This document shows, one piece after another, positions 56,201 to 64,000 of a DNA stretch of 64,000 nucleotides (the stretch's first letter is position 1; every line of letters begins with the position of its first letter). Position numbers and translations under genes: made by a program. Source of the DNA: Enoplolaimus lenunculus (Eukaryota; Nematoda; Enoplea; Enoplida; Thoracostomopsidae); assembly GCA_030248215.1 (NCBI GenBank), contig JASANG010000561.1:1-64000 (forward strand). Direction: 5' to 3'. The notes under the pieces were generated by a model. That model worked only from the letters and a program-made list of their open reading frames with translations, was not told the DNA's origin and searched no databases.

Positions 56201-57063
56201 CAAGTCGGATGTAGAATTACAAGAAGTTAGTTCAATACGTTAGCTTAAGAACGAAAACGGCGAAATCATGGTGTATATATCATATAAAATAAAGGATTTT
56301 TAAAAACGCAAACATACGTACGTACCTCCGTGCACCAGCGGGTGAAGAGTCTTCACGCGTCCACCAATAATCTCAGGAAAACCAGTAATGTCAGAAACTT
56401 CTCTGCAATGAGAATAATACAGTCCTCCATATTTTGAATGACAAAATAAAACACATGGCTAGTGTCTGCATTAAAACCACGCATGATAAACTATAAGTAG
56501 ACCATTCACCCACAGCTTTTCTCATACGTATGTAAGGAACAAATTTACGAGTCTAAAAACTAAGTTGCAAGATATAATCTAGCAATACAAATAAAATATT
56601 AACCTACTCTACTGGGATTCCTTCAGCGGCTAAAGCTTTAAACGTGCCATCAGAAGCAATAATTTTTATGCCGCATTTCTCAACTAATGCACGTGCAAAT
56701 TCTGGCGCGCCTGCTTTGTTTGAAACACTGAATACAGCTGAAACAAATGTAGGCAAAATGTGAATGCAGTCCTTAGTGTTGGAACAATTTATAGAGTAAA
56801 CTGCAATGTTCATGGAAGCTTGACGCAGCAGTCCTTATTCTGATTCGGCAAAAATTAACTGATCCAAGCCGACTTCACCTTTGACCTACAGTGACGCAAG
56901 TAAAAGGGATTTGTGATTAGCTATAGCTACTGTGAAGTTTTTATAACAGAGTCCTTCGTAGGCATTAGTCCAAGCAGTGAACATCGCCCACAAAGCGTAA
57001 TGTGTAATCAACTCATATCTTACCGTAGTCGCTGTCAAAATTTCTTCTCGATAAGTTAGTCAT
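48438..57063 (-). CDS. ATIC: Bifunctional AICAR formyltransferase / IMP cyclohydrolase
   Basis: This cytosolic enzyme converts AICAR to FAICAR and then IMP, the last two steps of purine synthesis. Exons, 5' to 3': 57024-57063, 56608-56737, 56326-56402, 55930-55996, 55234-55388, 54893-54971, 54376-54448, 53902-54052, 53174-53299, 52758-52859, 52101-52182, 51608-51697, 51113-51247, 50651-50743, 50323-50396, 49622-49730, 49005-49100, 48438-48557. All phases agree except inside 52101-52182, which is one base short; adding one base gives 600 codons, against 592 residues for the human enzyme. The cyclohydrolase part shows [34 protein letters not shown]. The transformylase part has [22 protein letters not shown] with the catalytic Lys-His, and [15 protein letters not shown]; it ends LFHH. 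Exon 55234-55388 carries about 20 extra residues. Confidence 0.95.
50249..50292. repeat. Trinucleotide microsatellite
   Basis: A run of CAC/ACC units turns into CAACAACAACAA units. It lies in an ATIC intron, about 30 bases from the exon at 50323. Confidence 0.85.
52425..52745. repeat. Dispersed repeat, family K, reverse copy
   Basis: CTCGTACCCAAAAACCATTAG and CAAATTATGCAAATAAGCC are reverse-complement relatives of the text around 15520-15660. It lies in an ATIC intron. Confidence 0.5.
53398..53886. mobile_element. Family F element, long copy
   Basis: GTGGCGCTGTACTATTCCTTC at the left and CAAAAAAGAATAGCGTAAC at the right are family F termini. Inside, a unit with GGCGGCGTCCGATG and CACGGTGCGGCACA is repeated. 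It lies in an ATIC intron. Confidence 0.6.
55497..55875. mobile_element. Family A TIR element, best-preserved copy
   Basis: CAGGGTGCAACCGGAATT at the left and AATTCCGGTTGCACCCTG at the right are perfect inverse repeats. The arms carry repeated ACCGGAACCGGAA units. The core has no intact protein. It lies in an ATIC intron. Confidence 0.85.
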
Positions 57064-57068
57064 GACTA

Positions 57069-57077
57069 CTAAAATAA
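57069..57077 (-). promoter_or_regulatory. Trans-splice acceptor of ATIC overlapping an upstream stop codon
   Basis: On the - strand TTATTTTAG is followed by TAGTC and then the ATIC ATG at 57063. The final TAG is also the stop of the 62-residue frame. This resembles the nematode operon type with no intercistronic gap. Confidence 0.5.
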
Positions 57078-57417
57078 GTATGTTCGTTTATAGATTGCTA
57101 CCGTTACTATAGCAATGCAAAAACTGTACGTCACCCACTTTACAACCCTGTAAACAGAAACAAATTAAAGTTTTCTTTTCATAATCAGGAAACAAAACTC
57201 ACACGATCACAACCCTTGGAACAATACGGCCTGTACGACCTCCGTTCGCATTTTTTCCCAAAGTTAAAGACACGCCAGAAATCGTCAATAGGTCCTCTTA
57301 CGGCCACATCAATTAATTCCAACAACTTTATATTTCGATATTTGTGTACACACATGTGCGACAATTTTTTCTTCAAATACACTAACCGCGCGCACATACC
57401 GACAAGTGACAACCCAT
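57069..57417 (-). CDS. Small predicted membrane protein upstream of ATIC
   Basis: Three tiny exons join in phase: 57400-57417, 57203-57294, 57069-57147, giving 62 residues. The product begins MGCHLS, continues with LTLGKNANGGRTGRIVPR, and ends in one membrane helix (VVKWVTYSFCIAIVTVAIYK). I do not recognise the family. The N-terminal Gly-Cys could be lipidated (inference). Its TAG stop is part of the acceptor that starts the ATIC leader five bases before the ATIC ATG, so the two genes may share a transcript. Short exons make this a modest-confidence call. Confidence 0.4.
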
Positions 57418-57627
57418 GATTTGATGGTAATTTCTGTATGAGCGTGCGGTAATAGTTATAGAAAATGCACGAGAATCAATCTGTATATCAGCTAACACAG
57501 CATACTAATTCCTGAACTAAACGTGTAACGTCACAAATGGAAAACCTTGATTGTTTGTAAATATAAATACTAAAGCAAGTACTTCAAAGTCCCACGTACT
57601 AGCTACATGATTACATACATACAGCCA

Positions 57628-57710
57628 ATGTCTAAAAGTTGGGACCGTATGCACAAACGCGTAGAGCACATCACATATCACCAGTTGGCGATATATCTTG
57701 TAACTATCGA
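57628..57710. mobile_element. Family J element, fragment
   Basis: CACATATCACCAGTTGGCGAT and CTTGTAACTATCGAACCAA match the inverse of the right arm of the 63192-63412 copy. Confidence 0.4.
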
Positions 57711-57965
57711 ACCAATAAACGCTGTGCGCGATATTAATCGGTAAAAGACTCGCCATAGATAAGTGTAAAAAGCCAACCGCCATTTCCGAACTAAACTTTG
57801 ATATATAATTTTTGACTGGGACCCCGTTGTGAAAGGCCTTCAAGGCCAAGGCTTCTGGCCATTGTTAACGAAACGACTCATATTGTCATGGTTTTATAGA
57901 TTTGATATTTGCAGCAACCGTCTTCGGTGTTTCAAATTAGTTTAGAGTAATCATCGACGACATAG

Positions 57966-60155
57966 CGACTAGCCAGACGTTTGCCGGCGATAAATGTATT
58001 AACACAACACTTGCCGTACTTAAAATTGAAAAAGTTAACAGCAACCGACATCAACGCTATTGCCGAGTGTACATCTTTGAAAGCACAAAAATACGCAGGT
58101 GGTTTTCAAAGCGAGCTGTTTTTATACATATACATGGGCACGGGCGTGCAGCTTGGTAGCCGGGCCGCAAGGTCCGCTTTGTTCGTAGGAAGCGTATAGA
58201 CCCCAAAGTAACGTTTTTAAGCACCGCTCTTGCATTGAGCAACTGGGCGTAAGATATAGCCTGTAGAGGCTCATTTCCCTAGCATTTCATAACAATTTCT
58301 TGATGTAGCGTTGTCTCCATTCTCTTATAAATTGCCCTACTCGCTGACTTTTAAGCTAAAAGTTTTTTAATAAAGTTTTCCTAAGCGCAAAATCTGCAAC
58401 TACTGTCTGTCGTGCTTGATTCTCAGCGTTTGTCTGACGAGGAAATTTTTTTACAAAAGCTGGACCTGCTTTCTGGTGACATGACGCTTGATGTTGGTAT
58501 TCACAACTTCAAATTTAAAGGTATATTTGTTCGAGAATATATTGTTTCTTGAAATGACATCGTTTTCCAGCAAAACATCTTAAAAATGTCATTGTCTTTT
58601 CACTTTTATAATATATTCACATCGCTCGCAAACAACACGCAGTTACTAGCATAGTGTGACAAAATTACATTTTTTACAACCGAAATTACACATTGTCCTT
58701 TCATAAATTTAGCTCAAACTCGAGTTTATACGCAGCATACTGTAATGACCCAAATAAGAGGGGGACTGATATTTATTGGGCATCTCCAGAGGGTACCCCC
58801 CTTGTTATTCGGCTGCGGACTGTTGTTTATTTTCAATTTACCCTCCGCCACCAGTCGTTTCGCAACAATCCGTTGAATTAAAAAAGCCAAGTTTCAAAGG
58901 AAACATATACATGCTTTCTTTGAAAGCTTGGTATTTGAGCCAGTAGAGCTCATTTGTGCTACCAATAAGAAATTTCCACCCACTGCGACGAGAGTCGACT
59001 GCCGTTTCTGCTCTGTCCGTTGAAGCATTTTTTACTCACAGGTTCACTAATTGGAAGCCACCCTAAAAACCAGATTTGAAACCAGGAGAAGACAAAATTT
59101 TTATACTAACATGCAAATTCACTTCAGTTCTCCGAATATGCGTCGAAGCAAGATTTAGAAGAATTTGGAACCGCTTCTGCAATGTGTTTCTTTTGTATCT
59201 TCGCATGTAAAATATATATAATATAATATATATCATATACATATATGTCCCTCATCCCTAATGTTTCGCCATACCCAAAAATATTTGAAAAAACTGTTCT
59301 TTGTTTGCGGGAATATTGCAAGTTGGTATTGCGTGTTGGCGTGTCACAGCAAACGCCAGCTATATGTTTGAGACTAGGCAACCGTCTACGCTTTTAGTTT
59401 TGAACTAAACAGTAGCTGTAGCTGCTGATTTGAACCGAGGAAACGCAACCGTGTGTAGGTTACAAAAATTGCGAACAGCAGTCGTCAACGGCACACGAAT
59501 TTAAAATACAGTATGTGACAATAATGTTCGTATTGAAATTGTGTACTACAGACAGGTACCATAAGTATAATATTTAACAAAAATTTTAAATTTTTATGGT
59601 GTAACCGTTATTCCCACCAGCCCGCGATTGCTCAAAATTTGTGGATTTTCATTTTTTGCATATTTGATCTTCTCATCACTCCCCTAATTATTTTATGCCT
59701 AAATTTGGATTTTTGAAAAATTCAATTTTTAGGGTCCTGGAGGGGGATACCATGGTACCTTAAAAATCTAATTTTTCAAAAATTCAAATTTAGGCGTCAA
59801 ATGAATAGGGAGATTGTAACAACCTTAAATATGCAAAAAAAATTTAAATTCAACGAGATTTGGGCAAACGCGGACTGGCGGGGATGATAGAAAATACCCG
59901 TAAAAATGAAAAAGCTTTGTCAGTTGCTAAAATAACTTTGCTACGAAAGTGTCCATGCTTTAGACAAAGTGCGCAACAGGTTAGGGCACTCATTTAAAGG
60001 CCGATGTGAATTTCAACCGCGTGTTTTTGAGATATTGTGGACGAGGCATTAGTGATGTTTAATATTCAACTTTAAATTTTTTTACATCTTTCAGCAGCTA
60101 TAAAATATTTGAACCGAAAACTCAACGAAAAAATCGATTTGGCGCATTTCTTGTT
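57966..60155 (+). CDS. Tentative three-exon gene, function unknown
   Basis: Three candidate exons agree in phase: 57966-58098, 58386-58520, 60095-60155. They encode a helical, charged sequence with LPYLKLKKLTATDINAIAE, LDSQRLSDEEIFLQKLDLL and IKYLNRKLNEKIDLAHFL. I recognise no family. No start codon was found, and the last candidate exon runs into a family B element (60156), where a stop would follow about 26 codons later. It is divergent from the small membrane-protein gene. The case rests only on phase agreement and amino-acid texture. Confidence 0.3.
58739..58868. mobile_element. Family H element, left half
   Basis: TGTAATGACCCAAATAAGAG and the following 120 bases match 22721-22850 closely, including GTTATTCGGCTGCGGACTGT. 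The right end is not seen nearby. Confidence 0.55.
59604..59890. mobile_element. Long-arm palindromic element, family L
   Basis: The left arm (CCCACCAGCCCGCGATTGC, then ATTTGGATTTTTGAAAAATTC) and right arm (TTTTTCAAAAATTCAAATTTA, then ACGCGGACTGGCGGGGA) are inverse over about 130 bases each. A related arm may lie around 34440-34560. Confidence 0.6.
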
Positions 60156-60312
60156 GGGCCAATGTATAGAACAAGGTCGTAAAAGTATAGTACGTATAAG
60201 CATATTCCTAATCCTGAGCTTAAAAGCCAAAGCAAAGGCGCAAGAATGAGTTTAAACCTAAGAGCTATTGCAGTCTTGCAGAAAAACGTTCCGTCCCTGA
60301 TCTTTACATGGG
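60156..60312. mobile_element. Family B TIR element with TTAGGC units
   Basis: GGCCAATGTATAGAACAAGG at the left and CCGTCCCTGATCTTTACATG at the right are inverse. CCTAA units are few and diverged. Confidence 0.6.
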
Positions 60313-60416
60313 TATTTTCAAATATAAAACAAAGACACACAGATCTTGTATTGAGACTGAATAATTTTTAGTTTTTCCGCAGAAGTGAACTTTAAACAAC
60401 GACTCTACTACGATTT

Positions 60417-63134
60417 TCAATCGACAGTATTTTTATTGCGTATGATTCGTTGCGAAAACCACTTTGGTCGCCGGCCCAAAGTTGTACTACCGTTCAAATC
60501 AACCACACTATTTGAAGGGCATCTGGTGTAACTGATATCGTTCACTGAAACACTTGGTGGTAGTCTTGTGTTCGACTGACACCTTTCTGATTCGTTGAAA
60601 TTCGAATACTTCTCAGGTTGCGTTGTACCATTCGGCGAAACGAACATTTTAGCTTCGTTCGAGTTGATTAAATTTTTCTCGCCGGCTCTAAACTGCGTCG
60701 TTGAAATACTACTGCGAGTTGATGCAATCGCAAGCAGCCATCGAAGCAATTGCGAGCGCTCAGCGATCGATCTTGCGAATTCGTGATTCCAAAACGTATA
60801 AATGATTGGATTCCAAATGACACAACTCATTGCGCAACAATGCGATACAACAAACGCAACCGAAAACGAAGCGTCGACGATTAAACGGGAGCTGAGTTCA
60901 AAATCACGAATGAAATTCATTGTATTCCACGGCAACCATACGATGAAAAATACGCTGACCATAATAATGATCATGACGTTGACGCGGCGACGTCGTCGAA
61001 GTAATTGGCGACGTGTTTTCTACAAAATTGAACCTATGGCACTTTTGGCCCAATGTTACTTTAAGGGGCGTCCAAAGTTTCTGGCGGGTCTGTAAAAGAG
61101 TAGGTTTAGATTCTAGATTACATTTTTTTTGCTTAGGTTTAGGTTTAGGCTTATGAACACATTTTTGCAACGCTTAGACTTTAGGCTTTAGGCTTAGGCT
61201 TAAGTTTAGGCTTAGGCTAAGAAACACATTTTTGCAACGCTTAGGCTTAGTGTTACGCTTCGGAATACGCTTAATCTACTGTTACACCTCTAAAAGTAAC
61301 ATTGGCCATACTTTTTATATTTCCGCCAAACAAAAAGTTTACCGCAGACAACGAACCATAGTCTAAGTCTAAGATTGAACATGAGAATAAACACAGGCTT
61401 ATATAATCATAAACCTAAACATATAAGCATAAGGATTGCGCTATACTTCTTTGAGTCCGCGACGCCGCCGGTCACAGGACGCCGCCCTTCGCTGCGGTTC
61501 GAGGCGCGCGGCGCCGTCTGTCGCCGCGCGTCACAAATAACCGCGCGGCGCCGTCTGTCGCCGCGCGTCACAAATAAGACTAACTGCCGTGTTGTCACCG
61601 CTTGTTTTAACGCATGCCGGCGGCGTGCAGCGATCACAGCGCAACACTAAGCCTAAGCGTAAAACCCGAGACTCGTAAAACCGTTTGTGGGAAGACTGAC
61701 GCATCCTATTGAATCAACCCAGGTATATAGGCGGGAGTAAGTAACAAAAATTAAAGCTGTTTTGCATCTCTGCACAGTACCTACCCTATATTTTTTATAT
61801 CAGTATATCCGGTGCCCAATAATTACAATTACACGACACTTCGTCGTCTGTACCTCGTGAATTTTTCCACACCGCGTACACAAGTTAAAGTAAACGATGC
61901 ATTATTCCTGCTTAACAAAAGCGCTTACAGAACATATAAAAAGCCTGAGGTTCGGAAACGAAAAAAATGAAAAAAATAGGTTCAGATGTTTAAAATCGAA
62001 CATTTCTGCTTTGATATTCGATGTACAGCTAACAGGTGATTTGTATGTTTTGAAGCTTAAAGGAAGTCAAATCAGTTCAAGAGATTACTTGAAATATATA
62101 CCTGATGTTTTCGTCAACATAAATTTGTAATTTTGCAGTTAAAAAATTATTTTATATTAATAGAATCTGGCTAAATTTGATGAGATTTTTTCGCTGTTCA
62201 ACTCTTTAATAGCAAACGCTAAAAATCATATAGAAATCTACTAGGTTTTGTAACAGTCGAACGTCTAAGAACTGTCAGCCAACAAATCGGTTCTGAACCT
62301 TTTGGGAAACACCGAGATTGAAATAGCGAAAACTAATTTCTGGAAGCCTGCGTTCTGACAGCAATGTTGAAATCGTACCCATGATTGTGTTTAATAAAAA
62401 CAAAGAATACTGTAGTGACCCAAATAAGAGGTGTTGGGTAATAAAAGGGGGGTCCCTATTTTCAGTCCCAATCAATAGGGCTCCGTATCACTAATAAGAG
62501 TCCTAAGCGGATAGATTCCCGTTTTTTGGGGCTTATATACTTAATGGCTTAGGCCTAGGAATATGCCTATACTACTGTTACGGCACTGTTCTATACATTG
62601 ACCTGTCGACGAATGTTTACCAACCGTTAAAATATTTTTGATCTTACAGTTGAAATACGTGGCCCTAATGGTTCGTACCTTGTTTAGCTTAGGGTTAATC
62701 CGGTATCTTATCGTATGTTCTCATTTATTTTTCCTCTTGTATAAAGGGTGTAGTACTCACCATTGAAGTATTTTCCGCAGATAGTCGTAATCGAGTTCGT
62801 GCTCGAATATTTTTGAATACTGAATAATAGCACCCAACAATTAGGCTGAGGGGTACAACGTATTGAGCCACAAGGACGAAAACGCCAAAAACCTGCCTTC
62901 CTCGGCCGCTTGACGGCCATCGTTCTTCACAAAATGTTCCACATAAAATTGGCGACGCTGATTGCGTTGAATTTGCCACATTGCGCATTGAACGATCAGT
63001 TGAGTTGAACTTGGATTCAAACTTGGTGCTGGCAAGAAAAGATAGCGTCCCGTTCATAGGTAAGTTCGATATAAGTTCCATAAACGCACCATACGGTGAC
63101 GATGCACCAAACGCGAGTAACCAAGTGCTTATCA
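60417..63134 (-). CDS. Neuropeptide receptor, NPY/NPF-like class A GPCR (3' half)
   Basis: Two exons, 62761-63134 and 60417-61019, join in phase. The first has the end of helix 4 (ISTWLLAFGASSPYGAF), a long second loop with N-glycosylation sites (NGT, NST) and CEERWPSSGRGRQVFGVF, then helix 5 (LVAQYVVPLSLIVGCYYSVF). The second starts with a very basic loop (RRQLLRRRRRVNVM). It then has helix 6 with VFFIVWLPWN, helix 7 ending NPIIYTFWNHEFARSI, and a Ser/Asn-rich tail of about 115 residues. WLPWN, CEERWPS and the Arg-rich loop are typical of NPY/NPF/RYamide-type receptors; the exact ligand is not decidable. Helices 1-3 are not seen within the 870 bases to the right edge, so the gene probably continues beyond the window. 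Confidence 0.8.
61046..61308. mobile_element. Family C TIR element with TTAGGC units
   Basis: TGGCCCAATGTTACTTTAAGG at the left is inverse to AAAAGTAACATTGGCCA at the right. Two blocks of TTAGGC-like units are each linked by ACACATTTTTGCAACGCTTAG. It lies in the NPY-like receptor intron. Confidence 0.7.
61432..61643. mobile_element. Family F element, GC-rich copy
   Basis: TTGCGCTATACTTCTTTGAG opens the element and ATCACAGCGCAACA closes it. Inside, the unit CGCGCGGCGCCGTCTGTCGC is tandemly duplicated. It is the most GC-rich part of the window. Confidence 0.65.
62411..62512. mobile_element. Family H element, one end
   Basis: CTGTAGTGACCCAAATAAGAG and CAGTCCCAATCAATAGGGC are the reverse of the right ends at 21925-22031 and 23424-23541. 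Only this part is preserved; TTAGGC-like text of another element follows. Confidence 0.5.
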
Positions 63135-64000
63135 CTGTGAATAGAAAAACGGTTTAAATTAAAAGCTAAATTTGTCCATTGTAAAAACTACGGCCCATAT
63201 TCTGAAATGCGTATAACACCTGTCATCAGTTAGCGATAGGTTTTCAAACTGACAGACGTCTGCAATGGCAGATCTCAAAATTGGTACAGAAGTATAGCAA
63301 ATCAAACGCGAACAATGTGCTGAATTTCGAACCTGTCCATGCGCTGGTTCAATAGTTACAAGACCTATCGGCAAGTGGTGATAGGCGCTACACACATTTG
63401 AGAATACTGGCCTAGGGCTCAGATAGCTGTTACAGGAAATTTATAGGACCTATTTTCTGGTATTGTCTCCAAAGAACAGACTTATCGATATGAGTCCTGT
63501 TGCCCTGTAAGCGAACAAGATAGAATAGCAAACCTGCTCAGTTTCTATTTCGGAGATGACCACATTCAACTTTGAGATCAATGGCTAACTTTACAAAATC
63601 TTACTTAAGTATTTACTTAATTTTCTACTCACTTGTTTTTAACAAAACCAAATAGGGGGGCTAAATTTGAGCGAGTCACTGCTATAATAAGGCAACGACA
63701 AATTTGTTTTTATACAGATGAGGCACCTGAGTCTACAAATTCAGTTTGACCAAAGTTATTAATATGCATGTACTGTCACAATCGGTTGTAAATCATCAAG
63801 CAAAGCCAGTTATTTACATAAGTTTGCTTTCCAAAACGATAACTTAGCTACGTACCTAAAATGCTGAACACTGATCGAGTGTGAAATCGCCTCAAGTATG
63901 GTTTCAGAAACCCAGACACGTTCGCAAAAAAAGTTTATTTGTAGGGGCACCGATAATACATTTGGGGGCCCCTACAATTGCAATCCAAGATTGTTTGAGG
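63135..64000. other. Right edge: NPY-like receptor intron, no exon recognised
   Basis: It contains the family J element and part of a family I arm (63585-63630). Neither strand shows the expected helix 1-3 motifs (NxxL, LAxxD, DRY) of the receptor. Confidence 0.45.
63192..63412. mobile_element. Family J TIR element, fullest copy
   Basis: CGGCCCATATTCTGAAATGCG at the left is inverse to CACATTTGAGAATACTGGCC at the right, with arms of about 60 bases that include CTATC-AC-AGTTAGCGATAGG. Partial copies: 13486-13640, 29273-29345, 57628-57710. Confidence 0.65.

Larger units (their letters stand above)
58521..60094. other. Stretch between the second and third tentative exons
   Basis: It contains a family H left half (58739-58868), an area with a possible TTF-like zinc-finger remnant (58970-59070), an AT dinucleotide tract (59210-59240) and a long palindromic repeat (59604-59890). 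No other exon is supported. Confidence 0.45.

Noticed and set aside
58970-59075. Remnant of a hAT-type transposase zinc finger (CRFC near 58998, FTHRFTNWKPP near 59030)
   Set aside because: The two motifs are in different frames, very short, and no transposase core is seen; too weak to annotate.
61375-61650. Arg-rich open frames in the GC-rich block
   Set aside because: They are products of the tandem GC-rich arms of a family F element.
1-64000. tRNA, rRNA, CRISPR array or prokaryotic operon
   Set aside because: No cloverleaf arms, rRNA cores or regularly spaced repeats were recognised; gene structure is clearly eukaryotic. A tRNAscan-SE run would be decisive for tRNAs.

Overview
The window reads as nuclear DNA of a nematode. 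Genes are split by phase-matched GT-AG introns. Several start codons sit just downstream of a T-rich AG acceptor, as expected for spliced-leader addition. Degenerate arrays of TTAGGC, the nematode telomere hexamer, occur throughout. Introns reach about 7 kb and are packed with short terminal-inverted-repeat (TIR) elements, unlike a compact Caenorhabditis genome. A basal, repeat-rich lineage such as a mermithid would fit, but the species cannot be fixed from the sequence. All exon models were made by eye from reading-frame continuity and splice-phase agreement.

Layout, left to right. (1) A haspin (histone H3 Thr3) kinase gene on the + strand, 18 phase-consistent exons from 3112 to 20752, with its true start unresolved. 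Its 7-kb intron (8232-15226) hosts a complete-looking seven-helix receptor on the opposite strand (9138-13400). (2) 20753-24798: no gene, only repeats. (3) Two intron-less paralogues of 395 residues each at 24799-25986 and 27584-28771. They have the S1/S2 clamshell of ionotropic glutamate receptors but lack the pore loop. (4) An F-box/leucine-rich-like gene on the - strand, 34002-29550, 5' end not found. (5) 34403-38119: repeats. (6) An eight-exon gene, 38120-46003, which assembles into a 687-residue protein: signal peptide, C-type-lectin-like domain, Thr-rich stalk, and a seven-helix core aligning with adhesion GPCRs. (7) ATIC/purH, the bifunctional enzyme for the last two steps of IMP synthesis, in 18 exons on the - strand (57063-48438), with a one-base frameshift in one exon. 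A small membrane-protein gene (57417-57069) lies directly upstream, and its stop codon overlaps the ATIC trans-splice acceptor. (8) A tentative + strand gene, 57966-60155. (9) The 3' half of a neuropeptide (NPY/NPF-like) receptor on the - strand (63134-60417), whose 5' exons probably lie beyond the right edge.

At least a dozen families of short non-autonomous TIR elements fill introns and intergenic DNA, some nested in each other. Two of them carry the TTAGGC arrays, so these blocks are transposon cargo and not a chromosome end. No rRNA, tRNA or CRISPR array was recognised. The strongest leads for new biology are the lectin-domain seven-helix receptor and the pore-loop-less glutamate-receptor-like pair.
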